Shown here piece after piece: positions 50,501 to 64,000 of a stretch of DNA of 64,000 nt. The stretch lies in assembly GCA_963585895.1 (NCBI GenBank), contig CAUZXS010000173.1, forward strand, positions 70,001 through 134,000, given 5' to 3'. The notes beneath the pieces were generated by a model. That model saw only the letters and a list, made by a program, of their open reading frames with translations, had not been told where the DNA came from and did not search any database. The DNA comes from Sepioteuthis lessoniana. Lineage: Eukaryota; Mollusca; Cephalopoda; Myopsida; Loliginidae. Both the position numbers and the translations under genes were made by a program. The stretch's first letter is position 1. Every line of letters starts with the position of its first letter.

Positions 50501-53500
50501 TGGCATGATGAATTTCATTGTTGGAAATGGAATTGGTGACCTGAATTCAAAACCTGAATGAGGCTGTTTGTGTTTCTCTTCATTTTTATGTTTTAGGGAA
50601 AGGAATGAATATATCTTTTTCCCTCCAGCTGAGTGGTGTCTATTCACCCATATATTCATCCAGTAAATGGCAGTGTGAATGAGATCTGCACCAGTCTACT
50701 TATGCATCAGACGCCTTTCAAGTCAACCAATATTCGACAGTCGAATTTTGGTTTATTTGGGGGATAGTCTGTTTTGGGAGGTTGGGTACCTGGATGTATG
50801 GCATCACATATTACTGATGGTGGCAATGGCATGGGTTTGGGAAAACATGGAGGTAATATTCCGGCATCAATACAGGCTGCCTTGCTGAAATATATTACTT
50901 GTATTTTGTTGCATATATACGAACCCTGTTTTGTGGTTCAACTCCCAATTTCGAACATGACAGGTAACCAACCTTGACATAGCAAGGAAAATCCTCCGAC
51001 AGTGCGTACCTCTTTTTTTTAGAGGGGACCAAATTCCTTTCTGAGAGTCCCACATGCTGCAAGTGTGTAAGTCTCCCAAGGCACATGGTTGCACCACTAT
51101 CGGGGTAGATCTTGAGTTTAGTTGGGAAGTCTCTGATCCATTTTGGATCGGGGCATGGAGAGAATGGGATTAATGTCCCTTCAAGCTCTTCAAGGCTGGT
51201 ATTACCCAGTTTATAAGTTCAAGTCACTGGGTTGAATACTATGTGTGCAATGAGGGGATTCAAGGTGGCTTCCTCATCCTCAATGCATTGCATAGTACCT
51301 TGTTTCTCCTTGCCCTTCAATTGGCAGACCCTCTTAAAGTTGTTTTGCTTCCCACATGCTCTGCACATCCTGGCCCCATGCAGGGTATATCTGTGGCCAA
51401 TCACCTGATCCAGCTCCACCTCTACACGCATTTTGCTTGGGTCTTGTTTCAGCCTTCATCCTTTTGTGTCCTGGGCCCGCCTTTGTTGACGATATGCTGA
51501 CATCTGCAACCCTGCTATGTCAGAAACACCAGATATTTCATTTTGGTCTTGCATGGCTATTTCAAATGCTTTGGTGGGGCTTATATTCTGCTCCAGGGTC
51601 TTCAGCAACCCTGCTTTCACCAGCATGTCTGCCTAGAGAACATCGTTAACTTTACCCCGGATTAATTTGTCCTTGATATATATGTGGAATAGGTCATGGT
51701 GACAAATTGGGCATATAAAGTCACGATCCCAGGCTCCTGATCATAGCTGAACTACATAATTTTGAATGGTTTTGTTATCGCTTTGAGCAATCGATGAAAA
51801 CGAGATCCAGTTAACCATGGGATTTGATTTCCACATGACAAGGACATCGAACATATCAAGTAACTTGTTAGGGCTTGTGTTGAAGAATTCAGGGCAGCTG
51901 TTGACAATGGAGTTCTAGATGGTTTCATCGGCACAGTTATATAGCTGGATGTTAGTTTGTGCAGTGGGGAGATTAGTTATCCTTGTGAATACGTCCCAGT
52001 CTATTTTGAATCTCTGGAATTGTGTCCTCATTTCTGAACTGAGTTGAGGGAATTTTGTGGTTGGTGGCTCCATGTGACTTGGTGGTGATACCAAGGATTC
52101 TTTGGTCAGTTTGAGTATGGCGAGCACATCGCCCATAGTCTTGATGCCCAGTTCCTTGAGCATTGTACGGTTCAGCATGTGATTTCCTCACAAGAGAATG
52201 TTTGTGCATAAATCTTGGCAGATGTAGCAGATATGCCTGCTTAAATGAATGTGGTTTCCCATCCAGCCAAGTCGCATCCTGTTCGCAGCGCCATGTTGAT
52301 GTTCCGTTGTATATTGTACTCGCACTTGAATATTGTTCATATGTGTTGAATTACATATCGAGTTGAATCAGACTTGAGCATGAGGAAGGGAAGATTATAT
52401 GTGTATCAGGCCGTTCCATGATATGCATGTGGTATAGTCCATTCCCTGGGCAGTGAATGGCTGCCAGCCCAGGAGTAGTTGTGTTAGCGTGCATATATAC
52501 TGGCCTGCTCATTGACACAGTGGGGTCTGTATTGAGTTAAAGCCCACTTTATTCTTGTCTGCTACCTGGATGCTAGCTGGGCTACTGAGCCGGTAACTGT
52601 TGTTATTATTTTATCCTGCTCGTTAGGGCAATGATTTCTTCAGACCCAAAAAATGGTACTTGATGCCCCTTTGCTTAACACTCAGCATTATAAGGTAAGG
52701 ATCAAGGGTAAAGGGGAGCAATCTAGGGAATGGTGTAGTGCCATACCCTACACCTTTGTGTAGTAGCTATTGAAAAGTGAAACTTCGAGTCGTCCTCAAC
52801 TAAGGTTGCCAACTTAGTATATGACAACTTATATGATAGATCCTGTTCTGATATGAGCTGCTTGACTGCCTGTTCTTTTAAGTATCAGCCCAGTCAGCTG
52901 CAATAGTAGAAAACACTGACAGCATCTCTTCAGAGGAGTAAGACCTTCCCCAACTGGTGTCCTGGATGTCACATAAAACTAACAGCGAGGCTCCAAACTT
53001 GGAAATTTCAGGAATGTGGAGTACTTCTACATTTTTTCAGAGTGGACCTTGGAGTGCTGGCAGTGTGATAGCACCTGATAGGGTCCTATCTATGGGTCAA
53101 ATAGTACAAACTGTGTGCAAACAAATGACTGATGTTAAATTGTGCCTGTTATATAGCAATAGTTGAAACCATTTATCTGTGTGCAAAAAAGAGCTCAGCC
53201 TCATTTGAGAATGTTATCTAGAAAATGTGTTGACAAATAATTATACATATATTTAATATTTATTTATTAACAGGATTTGGCATTGAATAACCTACAATGG
53301 TTGATATGCCATAAAACCCACCCAACCAACCAAACCTTTTAAGTGTAGATACTTTTTTCAAGTTACCCCTTTTTTCACTAATCGCTTTTGACTCCTTGAA
53401 AACTCTGCTTTTTAGTTTCATTGGTGTACACTCAACTGCTGCTTATAAGTGGATTAAGGAAAAAGGAAATCTTCCAAGTTGTAGCCATATTAGTACTATT

Positions 53501-56500
53501 GTATGAGTGCAGCACTTGGACTTTAATGAAATGTTTGGAGAAAAAGTTAGATGGAAACTCCACAAGAATGATGCATACTTTTCAGAATAAATCCTGGTCA
53601 CTTAACTCTGATTTCTAAAACCATCCAAGTAAGACTAGCAAAATATGCTGAGCACTATTAGAGGAGTAAGGACAAACTCCAAAGTGATGTTCTCCTATGG
53701 ACTCTTATAAATGAACATGCCAGTATTGGCTGACCAGCAAAAACTATCAACAATGTGTTGATGATGGATACTGTCTAAAGGATCTACTAAGAGAAATGGT
53801 TGATAGGAATGAATGGCAAGAGATTCAAGGAAATGGGTGCTCTTGGCATACCTTGATTGATGACGTGATAGATTCTGTTCTGATATGAACAGTTATACTT
53901 GCTGTAGATTAGAACTGGAACAATTAGAATCTGTGCAACAGTAAAGAAAACTTTACAACAGTTGGTAATTTTATTTTGGCTCTGTCAAGCTATATCATGT
54001 TTAAAAAAATAATAAAGTCTAATATAATTTCAAATGAATAAAAAAAATAGTGGTGATGCAAATTTTCCCACTTCAGTCATATTCCTGACCTTGTCAAATA
54101 TTTCTCTGAGTGTTTTTGCTTTTTACCATATCGTCTGTATTTTTTTAATTGTCTTATTTTCCAATTCCAAGCGAGGAACACTCATTAACAATGGCCTTTG
54201 AGATGACACACTCAATGATTCATCTTAACAAGCACTCAGTATCAAAATTATACTTTTTTTTAATTGAATTTTTTTTTTTAAGATTGTGAAACTAGTTTTC
54301 AGTTTCCAGCCTTTTTTTTTATTTTATATTATTACACATATGATGGCTATAGAATGAAACTTTCATGTCTCTAGTTTTGCTTTTCCATTTAAGAGTCACT
54401 TGCTATCATCAAATAACCCATGCATTGCTGCCAGCAAATTTATGTTCAAAAGGTTTTACTTGGTATTTTATCATGCATTTTACAAGATGAAAACATATCT
54501 TGAGCCAACAGTGCTGAAGAGTGGAGTCAGTACATTTTTTTTTCTTTTTTAGCTACTCTGTTGGGTCTTGACATTGTTCAATAAATTTTGGGAAATCCAC
54601 CAGAATAGGGAAAATAGATTCCTGCAGGAAAGGGATTGGTAAACATTCTTCGAAAGAAACAAACTGAAAGCAGATATTGAATCTCCATGCTCATTCAAGA
54701 AGTATTTGTAAAAGGCTTGTAGCCCTTTATTATTTTTTTGATCTTTTATTTTTTAAAGAAAATATTGAGTTGGCTCAAGGATGGGCTTTTCATAGATGAA
54801 CTATAAAAAAATATTTAACCATTACAAACAGAAGAAAAGACAGAAAATATGAGAATGAATAAAAATAAATAAGTCCAGTGTCAAACTGATAGTTGTAGAA
54901 ACTTTCTTTCCTCTCAATTTCTATTATATTTAATGTGAAAATTTAATATTTGATCAAAATACCACAGTAATCCTCAAAGTTTTATGGTTTTGATTCTTGT
55001 TGATAAGAAAAAAATAACTTTTAAAAAGATGATTTTTAAATGTTTAAGGTTTTATCATGGTTATTCATTTCTAATATACAATATTTTCTGGTGTTTTAAC
55101 CCTTTTTTTATATATCAAAAGTCTTAAAATTTAAACCTCAATCATCAAGGCACACTTTTATTGCCAAAATATATGACTGTTATCTGATGTTGATGTGTAC
55201 AACTTAGAAATTAACTATGTTCCTTAAATTTACAATGATGAAACATATTTTGTGAGTGCAACTCATTTAGTGAGTCTTTTCCAGGAATAGCTTGGTCTAC
55301 ATATGATTTGAATTTAGTTTTCCTTCTCTCAGACTGATTGCCATACCAAGGGTAAAAAGCCTGAAGGGTTTACATCACTTGCTTTCCAAAATAGTACTTG
55401 TAATCGCTGCTAGGGGGTATGATCAAAGTAGCATTATAAAATGTGAGGCAACATTGAAGCTGCCTCTCTCTCTTCATTTTGGCCTAGATAGCAAGAAGCA
55501 AGCACAAATGAGAACAACTCCCAACAGGTTGTGGAGGGTATTGACGTCAACAAACCTCATCAGTCATACCACACATGGTACCATGCTTTGATGTTAGCCT
55601 TATATAACAGTTTTCATTCTGTAAACAACTCTTCAACAACAAGATAGGACATTATCTCCATTATGTACCTGTAGTATTTCATGTAATTCTTTTTTCCTTT
55701 CTGTCAAGTTTACTCAGAATAAATGTTTTGTTGTTAATTCATCATGGATCATTCCGTATTGTTTGGCTCAAGGAAATCTTGAAACATTATACATTTCCTA
55801 TGCTAAAGATATCTGAATGGTACTCTTCATTTTTCAATAAGTGTGATGGTGAGTTTGGGTACTCAGGTATGACAGATACATGAAGACCAATCTTCAAATT
55901 ATTGATACTAAAGTCCACTCAATCCTATCCCACAAGCCCAATCTGCCTGGAGAGAGAATTTTTGGATTCATATCTTTGCCGAGGATATTAGTGATGTGTG
56001 TAATGCAAATAGCCTTGTTCAGGTTTTGAACTTGGGCTGGAGAGTCCATTTCCTACAATGGTAACTGTTTGACTATGAATGCCTCCTTAAAAATTAGTAG
56101 ATTAATTAGCAAAATAATAGCAATCAGAAATTTTTGCTGTCTTTATAGGATAGGAACTCAGCAGCTCAAGAATTGCTCACTTGTGAGGAGTTTGGGATTT
56201 TTTGCCATCCCAATTCAAATCCTAGATGAGGCTGTTGATATTTATTTTGTGCTAATCCCTGTGGAAAAGGCATGAACCCATCTCTTCTCCTCCAAGCTAT
56301 GAGTAAATAGTAGGACAGACTGTTCTTTAGCCTTGGTAAGGCAACCAGTCAAGAAGAAAGAAAACTGAATTCAAACCAGCTTTACTTCTCTTGAAAATTG
56401 ACCTTGTGTTGAATTCAGTTAGTGGTTGAGGGTTTGAGTAAAGGACTACAAAGATGTACTTTTATTTTATGTATTTTTAGATATAATGGAAATGTTATGT

Positions 56501-59500
56501 TAAAATAAAAAGTAGTATTAAATGAATGTTGATAAAAAGGCATTTAAGAAGATCTACACCAAACTATTGATTTTATAAATTAAAATAAAACAATAAAATT
56601 ACAAGAAAATAAGACAGTACAATTATTTATAAGAACCTTTTTTTTGCCTTTTGTAAAGAATTGCATAAATTTGATATCCCAGTTGATGAAGATCATTAAC
56701 AAAGCTGACTACCATATAGAAAGAGAAATAGAGAACTGTTTAGAGTGTGTTGAATCTTCAGGTGATACTCTTGAGGAAAATTAACTTTTCATTTCTTGTT
56801 CTTTCTGTCTGGGTAAATGTGACATCAGTCTTAATACTTTTGGATGAAATATTGTATATTGTGATGAAATACAGGGCGTTTCAGAAAAATCAGTATCATT
56901 TCATAATCTCAATGATTTAACCTTTTAACAGTATGTAAAGAAACAACTTGAAGTTCTATGGCTAATGGTTTCTTATTATCAGCTATAGAAATGCCATTAA
57001 CCATTCTGTAATGAAAAAAGGGGTTGGAACTCCTTCATGCCAACTATCAGAATAACACTACTTCGCAACTTATGCCAACTCCTCTTAACTCAATGTCTGC
57101 TCTCTGCTTTCAGAATAACACTCTGCCTCGCCGATTTAGTCTTTTTATAGCCTCTTCTCCTCATATGCAAATCACCTCTATTCGCATATAAGGAGTCCAC
57201 AAACTCACATTCCTCTTTTTTCTTCTCCCGACGGTCAAACGCAGATTCGATGTGAGTAATCTATTCCATACCAGGGAAAAATGTGTTAGAATATTAAACA
57301 TAGTTATTTCTCTATATTCTGTTAAAATTTGAGATCTTTTGAATGAGGCTTGGTCATGTTATTAGATTATGAAATGATATCATTTTTTTTTAAACACCCA
57401 TTACATCACAAAGTCAAATCATTTAGTTTGGTAATTATAAAGTCAGCACTCAGTTACTTCTACAGATATGAAATTTTTTTTAAATACTCTGTACATGTAC
57501 AACAGTTATATTTGTGGTAATAAAGGATAAAGTAGATCAATGATACAACTGCCATTTATTAGTACATAGAATTGACATTGCATGTTGATCATGCCTGTTA
57601 ATGATACACATTTATTCATATAGATAAAAGCACAAAAAAATGAATGAAATAATATCTCTTTCTGCTTTAGTAATTTTAAACTTGAGGAAGTACTCTATGA
57701 AGGTTATACAACTTTATTTAATCTCAGATTTCACTCCTCCAATTTTTATTTCTTTTATCTTCATTTTTTTTATGCAATATAAAAAATAGAGTAAATTCTT
57801 TTAAAATGTAATTGAAATATTTGCCAAAAGGCTATGACATTATTTTCAAATATCAAATACTGTGTGCCTCAAATGCAGAATCAGCAAATTAGAAAGATAC
57901 AGAAGATAGCGGTTGTGAGTGATGTAGGTTTTTTGTTTTTTTAAATTTATTTTTCATCATAATATTTTTCTTTGCTTTCTTTTTCTCCTTTTATTCTTTC
58001 CTTTCCTCTGTTTCTTCAGAACTCAACCTTCAGGAGTTTGGGAAATGCTGAGAGGCATGTGGGAATGTAATGCTGTTTGTATTTTTATTTAATATTCAAT
58101 AGTAACTTTTCTGGGTGGGTGGGGGGGCACATTTTGGAGGGATAGTTATATTCTTTTCAATTAAAAAAAAATTTCTTATTTTTGCTCATATCCAAAGGTC
58201 AGTTTATAATGATCTCCACTTTTGATATGATATTAGAACAATTGTACAGTACAGAACTCAGTACAGTTAAGTTAAAGAAAAATATAAGTGTGGATATCCA
58301 TGGATATTCTAATGCTGATATTGGACCTTGGTGTATAGGAATTTGAATGTGACACACCAAGTTCAAATCCTGGATAAGGCCGTTTTTGTTTCACTTTATG
58401 TTAATGTCTTTGGGAAAGGCATGAACACTTCTGTTCTCCATATTCTAATGTATGGGTATGTGGTTGGGAAGACTGGGCTCATTAACCTTGATACAGCAAC
58501 TGGTCTAGGAGAAGAAAAACTGAATTTGATTGAGCTGTAATTCTACTTAAGAAATGACCTTGTGTCACCCCCAGACCATCATGGAAGGGTTGTGTAAATA
58601 AATACCTGAAACCAATTAATTATCATGAAATTCAAATTATTTGTATAAAATTTTGGCATTAAATAATACATAAGACCAAACCAAACCAAACCAAAATCAC
58701 TTGAAATCATTTTCTATTTTTAACTAAATGTAGAAAAATAACAGTTGTACTGTTGGTAGAATTACTGAAATGCTATCTATTCATACAGTTTTTCTGAAGT
58801 AGGTTTTCTCATAGCCAAGTATAAAGTAAAATAAAAAAAACATTAGATTTTTAAATTGCTGGCAAATTTTTAACACCGGAAGCTGCTTCCTTGTTACAAT
58901 GTCTGTGTATTGTCAATATAAAGATGTAAAAGATGACCTTTGATTCCTCTCAATTGGTCGTAAATATGAGTGTATCAGAGGTTAAACATATAAAAGTGGA
59001 CCTCAAGACTAATCTCTTTACTGATGGGTAAATTAGTTTTACTTTGGCTTTTTACTCTTGTCTGTATTGAAAACTTGTACTGTAATTATTTGTGTACAGT
59101 ATGCACATCTCATGTTGGACTAAAAAATCCTAGAAAAACAATCTTGTATATAATACATACTGATATTGTAGAATTTGTTGCAGCAAAATTTAGCCTAAAT
59201 TTAGCATTTGTTCAAGTTTTATTTGGTTAATACTGACTAAAAATAAGAATCTATATAGTTTATGATATAGCCTATAACAGAAAATTTACATGATATTGAA
59301 AGCAAACATAAAGACATGTTTACACAAAAATTAAACAAGCTTGCAGCAAAAATAAACTCTCATTAAGAAAACAAAGTTTTCAACAAGCCCACATTCCTGT
59401 GGATATTTCTCTGTAATGGTCAGTGTGAAACACATTAAATTGGACTATAGATATAACTTAGTTTCTGTGATTCTGTCTGAAATATGGTGAGGCATGTGGC

Positions 59501-62500
59501 CAGAAAAAAAAATTAATTATATATTTTTCATGTATTTTGGAAAAAATCTGTTAAATACACAAATAATCATGTCATGGAAATTATTTTTTCTCCATTTTGG
59601 CATTACCATGGCAGCAATACCATATCAACTGAAAGTGATGTCAATACATGCTTTGTGAAGGCATGGACTGCTATTGATAGGTTATCAATCATATGGAAGT
59701 CTGATCTATCCAATAAAATGGGATTTCTTCTAAGCTGTGGTTGTGTCAGTATGGGGGCACCATATGGGAGCAAACAAAAGGAAAAGAGAAAAAGCTAAAT
59801 TGGGACTACACAAGAATTCTGTGAGCTGAGTTGAACAAATCCTGGAAGCAACACCCCATGAAACAACAGCTGTACAGCTACTTATCTCCCATCTCAAAAA
59901 TCATCCAAAAAGGATGAACAAGACATGTGAGACTATGCTGGAGAAGCAAGGACAAACTCATAAGTAATGTTCCTCTTTAGTCCCCTCTACATACATAAAC
60001 ATGCCATTGTTGGTCAACCGGCAAGAACTAATTTACATTAGCTCTATGTGAATGCTGGATATAATTGTGAAGAATTATTGGGAATGATGGATGATAGGAG
60101 AAAGTAAGCGAAATCTGTTCTGTCAGTGGGACTTGATGAGGATTAAAACTGTTCTTTTTTTAAGTTTATGTGAATGATAGAGTAAATTGTTTACTAAGAA
60201 TGTTTCAATAACAAAAATGCCATCACCCTGTTGACAAAGCTTACAATACACAGACTGCAAAGAGGAAAGATACTTTTCCACAATAGAGATTTCTTGGGTA
60301 TGACAGTAAACTGCAGCTGATGGTGAGATTCCACTTCAGGAAATCTGAGGATTGTAAAGTCCTCCTTCATTGGCATTACTCCTAGGTCCACTCTGACTCA
60401 GATTGATAGTACCAATGAGAATATCATCTACAGGTCAAATACATCTGTTGGAAAATCAGTTGTATTGGATAAGCATATATGATATATAACTGTAGATTAT
60501 TTGTATTACAAAGATGATAAAGATATGTGAGACCCTGATGGAGAAGCAAGGATGAACTCATAAGTAATGTTTTCCAATGGACCTCTTCAAAAGGATGTGC
60601 CAGTGTTAGCTGACCAATAAGAACTTACCTTCAACAGTTCTGCATGGACACAGAATGTAGTCTGGAAGACCTGCTGGTAGTGATAGTTGAGAGGAACAGA
60701 TGGAGAGAGTCAGGGAAATCCATACTAGCAGCATGACTTGATGATTATGATGAAGGATGATAATTATTAGTTACTTCAAACCATAAATTACATGAAACCA
60801 TACAACTGTGTGCAAATAATTTATATTTGATAGGAATACTAGATATCATAACAGTGCAAAAATCTCTTAAGAAACAACAACAAAAATATAGATGCACAAT
60901 GAACATGATTCCCTAACATTTAGGCATAGAGTAACCCTACATGGGTTTACATGCCATAAAAATCAGTAAAAAATTGCACATTTCTTTAAGAATTATAAAT
61001 CTCAGAGAGCTTAACAGTGGGTGAGGTCAAATAAGATCTTATCAAAGAGCAGATAAAATAAAAGGAAAGAAATTATTAGAAAAATAAGTTTTTCTATATC
61101 TGGCATAAACTCCTTTGATTGTTATTGTTTATAAGCTGATGCCTTATTAGAGTGAATATGAAAAACTAACTGGCTAGGTTTCCTTCCTTTCTTCTCTGGC
61201 CAACTCTAATTGATGAACAACTACTCTAGTTTGTTTTGTTAGGGTTAGCTGTACTTTCATAAATAATTTAAGATTTCTGGGAATTTCAATTAGAACAAAT
61301 GAAAACATTTTCCTGATTATGGCATCTATGCACAATGGTAAATGTAAGTCTAGTGGTAGAAATGGCTATTGATATCTTGAATTACTTAAAATGATTAGAG
61401 ATATTACCAGTTAATGGTAATGTTTGGTACTCAGGAGGATAGTTAAGCATGCTTCTGTCACTAAGGTTCAGTATTAGCATTAGTATATCAAATGATATAC
61501 GCAGACTGAACAAAACAGAAGTAAAGACAATGTGATCTCATTTATACAAATAGGACATTTAATACAAATGTATAAAACAAATGTTTTCTCCCTAGAGTAT
61601 GAATAAACCTATGAGCCAGAATAAAAAAAAGAAAAAGGCAAAAATTTAGGGAGAGCATGAACTTTTATCTGAAATATGGAACCTAAATTCCTTATATGAT
61701 AAGAAAAATGTAAATTTATTGCCATTATTTTACTTACTTTATTCATGCTTTTAAAAATTCTATTTCTTTTTTCTATAACATCATTTGTCTGAGAATATTA
61801 TCCCTTAAACATTCACGTTCTATAAACAAGTTATTTTTTAATCAAAGAATTCATTTCTTCTAGTTGGACATTATATAATCATAACAGTTATTATTAGGTA
61901 TTATTACTAAACTCTGAAGCATTGAAATTTTGTCACTAAAGATCAAGTTGCATGAATATATTTAACAGGTGAATTTATTTTTTGATTGTTACTGTGTATC
62001 ACAAAAGTGAGTACACTCCTCACATTTTTGCAGATATTTAAGTATATCTCTTCATGGGACAACACTGACAAAATGACACTTTGACACAATGACAAGTAGT
62101 CTGTATGCAGCATATGTAACAGAGTTAATTTATTTTCCCCTCAAAATATGGCCATTAAAAGCTAAAGCCCTGCCAACAAAAGTGAGTACACCCCTAAATG
62201 TCCAAATTGAGTACTGCTTGTCATTTTCCCTCCAAAATGTCATGTGACTCATTAGTGTTACTCGGCCCATGTGTGCATAGGGAGCAGGTGTGTTCAAATT
62301 TGTAGTGCAGCTCTCACTCTCTCTCATACTGGTCACTGAAAGTTCCAACATGGCACCACATGGCAAAGAACTCTCTGAGGATCTTAAAAGACATATTGTT
62401 GCACTATATGAAGATGGCCAAGGCTACAAGAAGATTGTCAACACCCTGAAACTGAGCTGCAGCACAATGGCTAAAATCATCCAGCATTTTAAAAGAGTAG

Positions 62501-64000
62501 GGTCCACTCATAACAGGCTAGGGTAGGTTGTCCAAAGAAGCTGAGCACACATGCTGAGCATCACATCCAAATGCATTCTTTAAAAGATCGGCGTTGGAGT
62601 GCTGTCAGACCGTATGCCACACTCTACATCAAATTGGTGTGCATGGCTGTACCCCAGGAGGAAGCCTCTTCTGAAGACAATTCACAAGAAAGCCCACAGT
62701 TTGCTGAAGACATGTTAGCAAAGCACATGGATTATTGGAACCATGTCCTATGGTCTGATGAGATGAAGATTAATTTGTTTGGTTCCAATGGCTTCAAGAA
62801 TATGTGACAGCAACCGGGTGAGGAGTACAAAGATAAGTGTGTCATGCCTACAGTCAAGCATGGTGGTGAGAATGTCATGGTCTGGGGCTGCATGAGTGCT
62901 GCAGGTGTTGGAGAGTTACGTTTCATTGAGGGAAACACCAACTCCAACATGTACTGTGAAATACTGCAGCAGAGCATGATCCCCTCCCTCCAGAAACTGG
63001 GTCACAGAGCAGTGTTCTAGCATGACAATGATCCCAAACACATCTCCAAGACAACCACTGCTTTTCTGAAGAGGCTGAGGGTAAAGTTGATGGAATGGCC
63101 AAGCATATCTCCAGACTTGAACCCAATAGAACATCTTTGGTGGATCCTCAAGTGGAAAGTGGAGGTGCACAAAGTCTCAAATATCTGCCAGCTCCATGAT
63201 GTCATCATGGAGGAGTGGAAAAGCAATCCAGTGGCTACCTGTGAAGGTCTGGTAAACTCCATGCCCAGGAGAGTAAAGGCAGTTCTGGATAATGATGGTG
63301 GCCACACAAAATATTGATAGTTGACATGGTCTATGTTAATATTGACAACTTTCCCTAAGGGGTGTACTCCCTTTTGTTGTAAGGGGTTTAGCTTTTAATG
63401 GCTCTATTTTGAGTTATTTTCAGGGGAAAATAAATTAACTCAGTTATATATGCTGCACACAGATTAATTTTCATTGTGTCAAAGTGTCATTTTGTCAGTG
63501 TTGTCCCATAAAGAGATATACTTAATTATCTGCAAAAATATGAGGGGTGTACTCACTTTTGTGATACACTGTACATATTCATATTTTGGTAATAGTTTCA
63601 TTATTGTGGCATTTGATAAGTAAATTTGGCGATCGTAGTTGAGGGCGCCCAAAAGGTTCCCTTTTTGATAGCTACTACACTGAGGTGTAGGGAAGGGCAC
63701 TACTCCTTTCCTTGGAATGCTCCACTTTACTCTTGATACATGTCTTATGATGCTGAATGTTATCAAGGAAATATCAAGCACCATTTTTTGGGTCTTTGGT
63801 AAGACCCGACTTGGAATTGAGCCCTGGTCTCTTGAGCCATTGGCGAACACTTTACCCAATAGACCAATGAGCCGGTCATGCCTCATAATACCAATTTTGA
63901 TAGTTCAACATTTCACTATTTATGGTAATACTATATGTTCTGGCAAAAAGTATGATCATATTGGATAAATATTAGAAAATTATTCAGTTAATACAAAGCT

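Overview
The window looks like AT-rich nuclear DNA of an animal that is packed with transposable elements. There are no dense collinear ORFs, no operons and no bacterial-style gene starts. Nearly every stretch with recognisable protein similarity is a retrotransposon or transposon relic. Two tRNA-derived SINE families, an RTE-type LINE, Ty3/gypsy relics, a LINE with an endonuclease and RT, and abundant AT/CA/CT microsatellites fit an invertebrate, perhaps a mollusc such as a cephalopod. That host assignment is inference, not proof. I recognise no complete host protein-coding gene. The region reads as intergenic or intronic DNA, with a few orphan ORFs or exon candidates.

Layout. 1-1470: 3' half of an intact RTE-like LINE ORF. 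1470-10720: non-coding DNA with SINE-1 copies, a tail of an unclassified repeat (called R3 here), a small Tc1 transposase fragment and an 18-unit 34-bp minisatellite (5836-6443). 10727-16200: a degenerate Ty3/gypsy element (gag, protease, RT, RNase H, integrase, polypurine tract, LTR copies) carrying a nested antisense fragment of another LINE. 16200-21170: microsatellites, a SINE-2 copy and a 212-codon orphan ORF. 21170-32000: two inverted copies of a dispersed repeat, a candidate 5' coding exon, a 145-bp tandem duplication, a SINE-1 copy with a perfect 18-bp target-site duplication, a second gypsy pol relic on the minus strand and a MITE. 32000-50500: several copies of R3, all on the plus strand, SINE-2 copies and a very young 5'-truncated RTE insertion with target-site duplication. 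50690-52630: a third gypsy relic (LTR, primer-binding site, gag, protease, minus strand). 52640-61000: more R3 and SINE copies, three decayed RTE copies and a second MITE. 61992-63571: a full-length but inactivated Tc1 element with long inverted repeats.

The parts are best read as a community of mobile elements. The RTE LINE left copies of visibly different ages. The SINEs and R3 are non-autonomous. R3 shares its 3' hairpin tail with a tRNA-headed SINE, which suggests that one LINE machinery moved both. The least explained component is R3: a conserved head of about 220 bp, an irregular internal array of 45-70-bp subrepeats, and a hairpin tail followed by AACC-type repeats. No previously undescribed enzymatic or defence system was evident.
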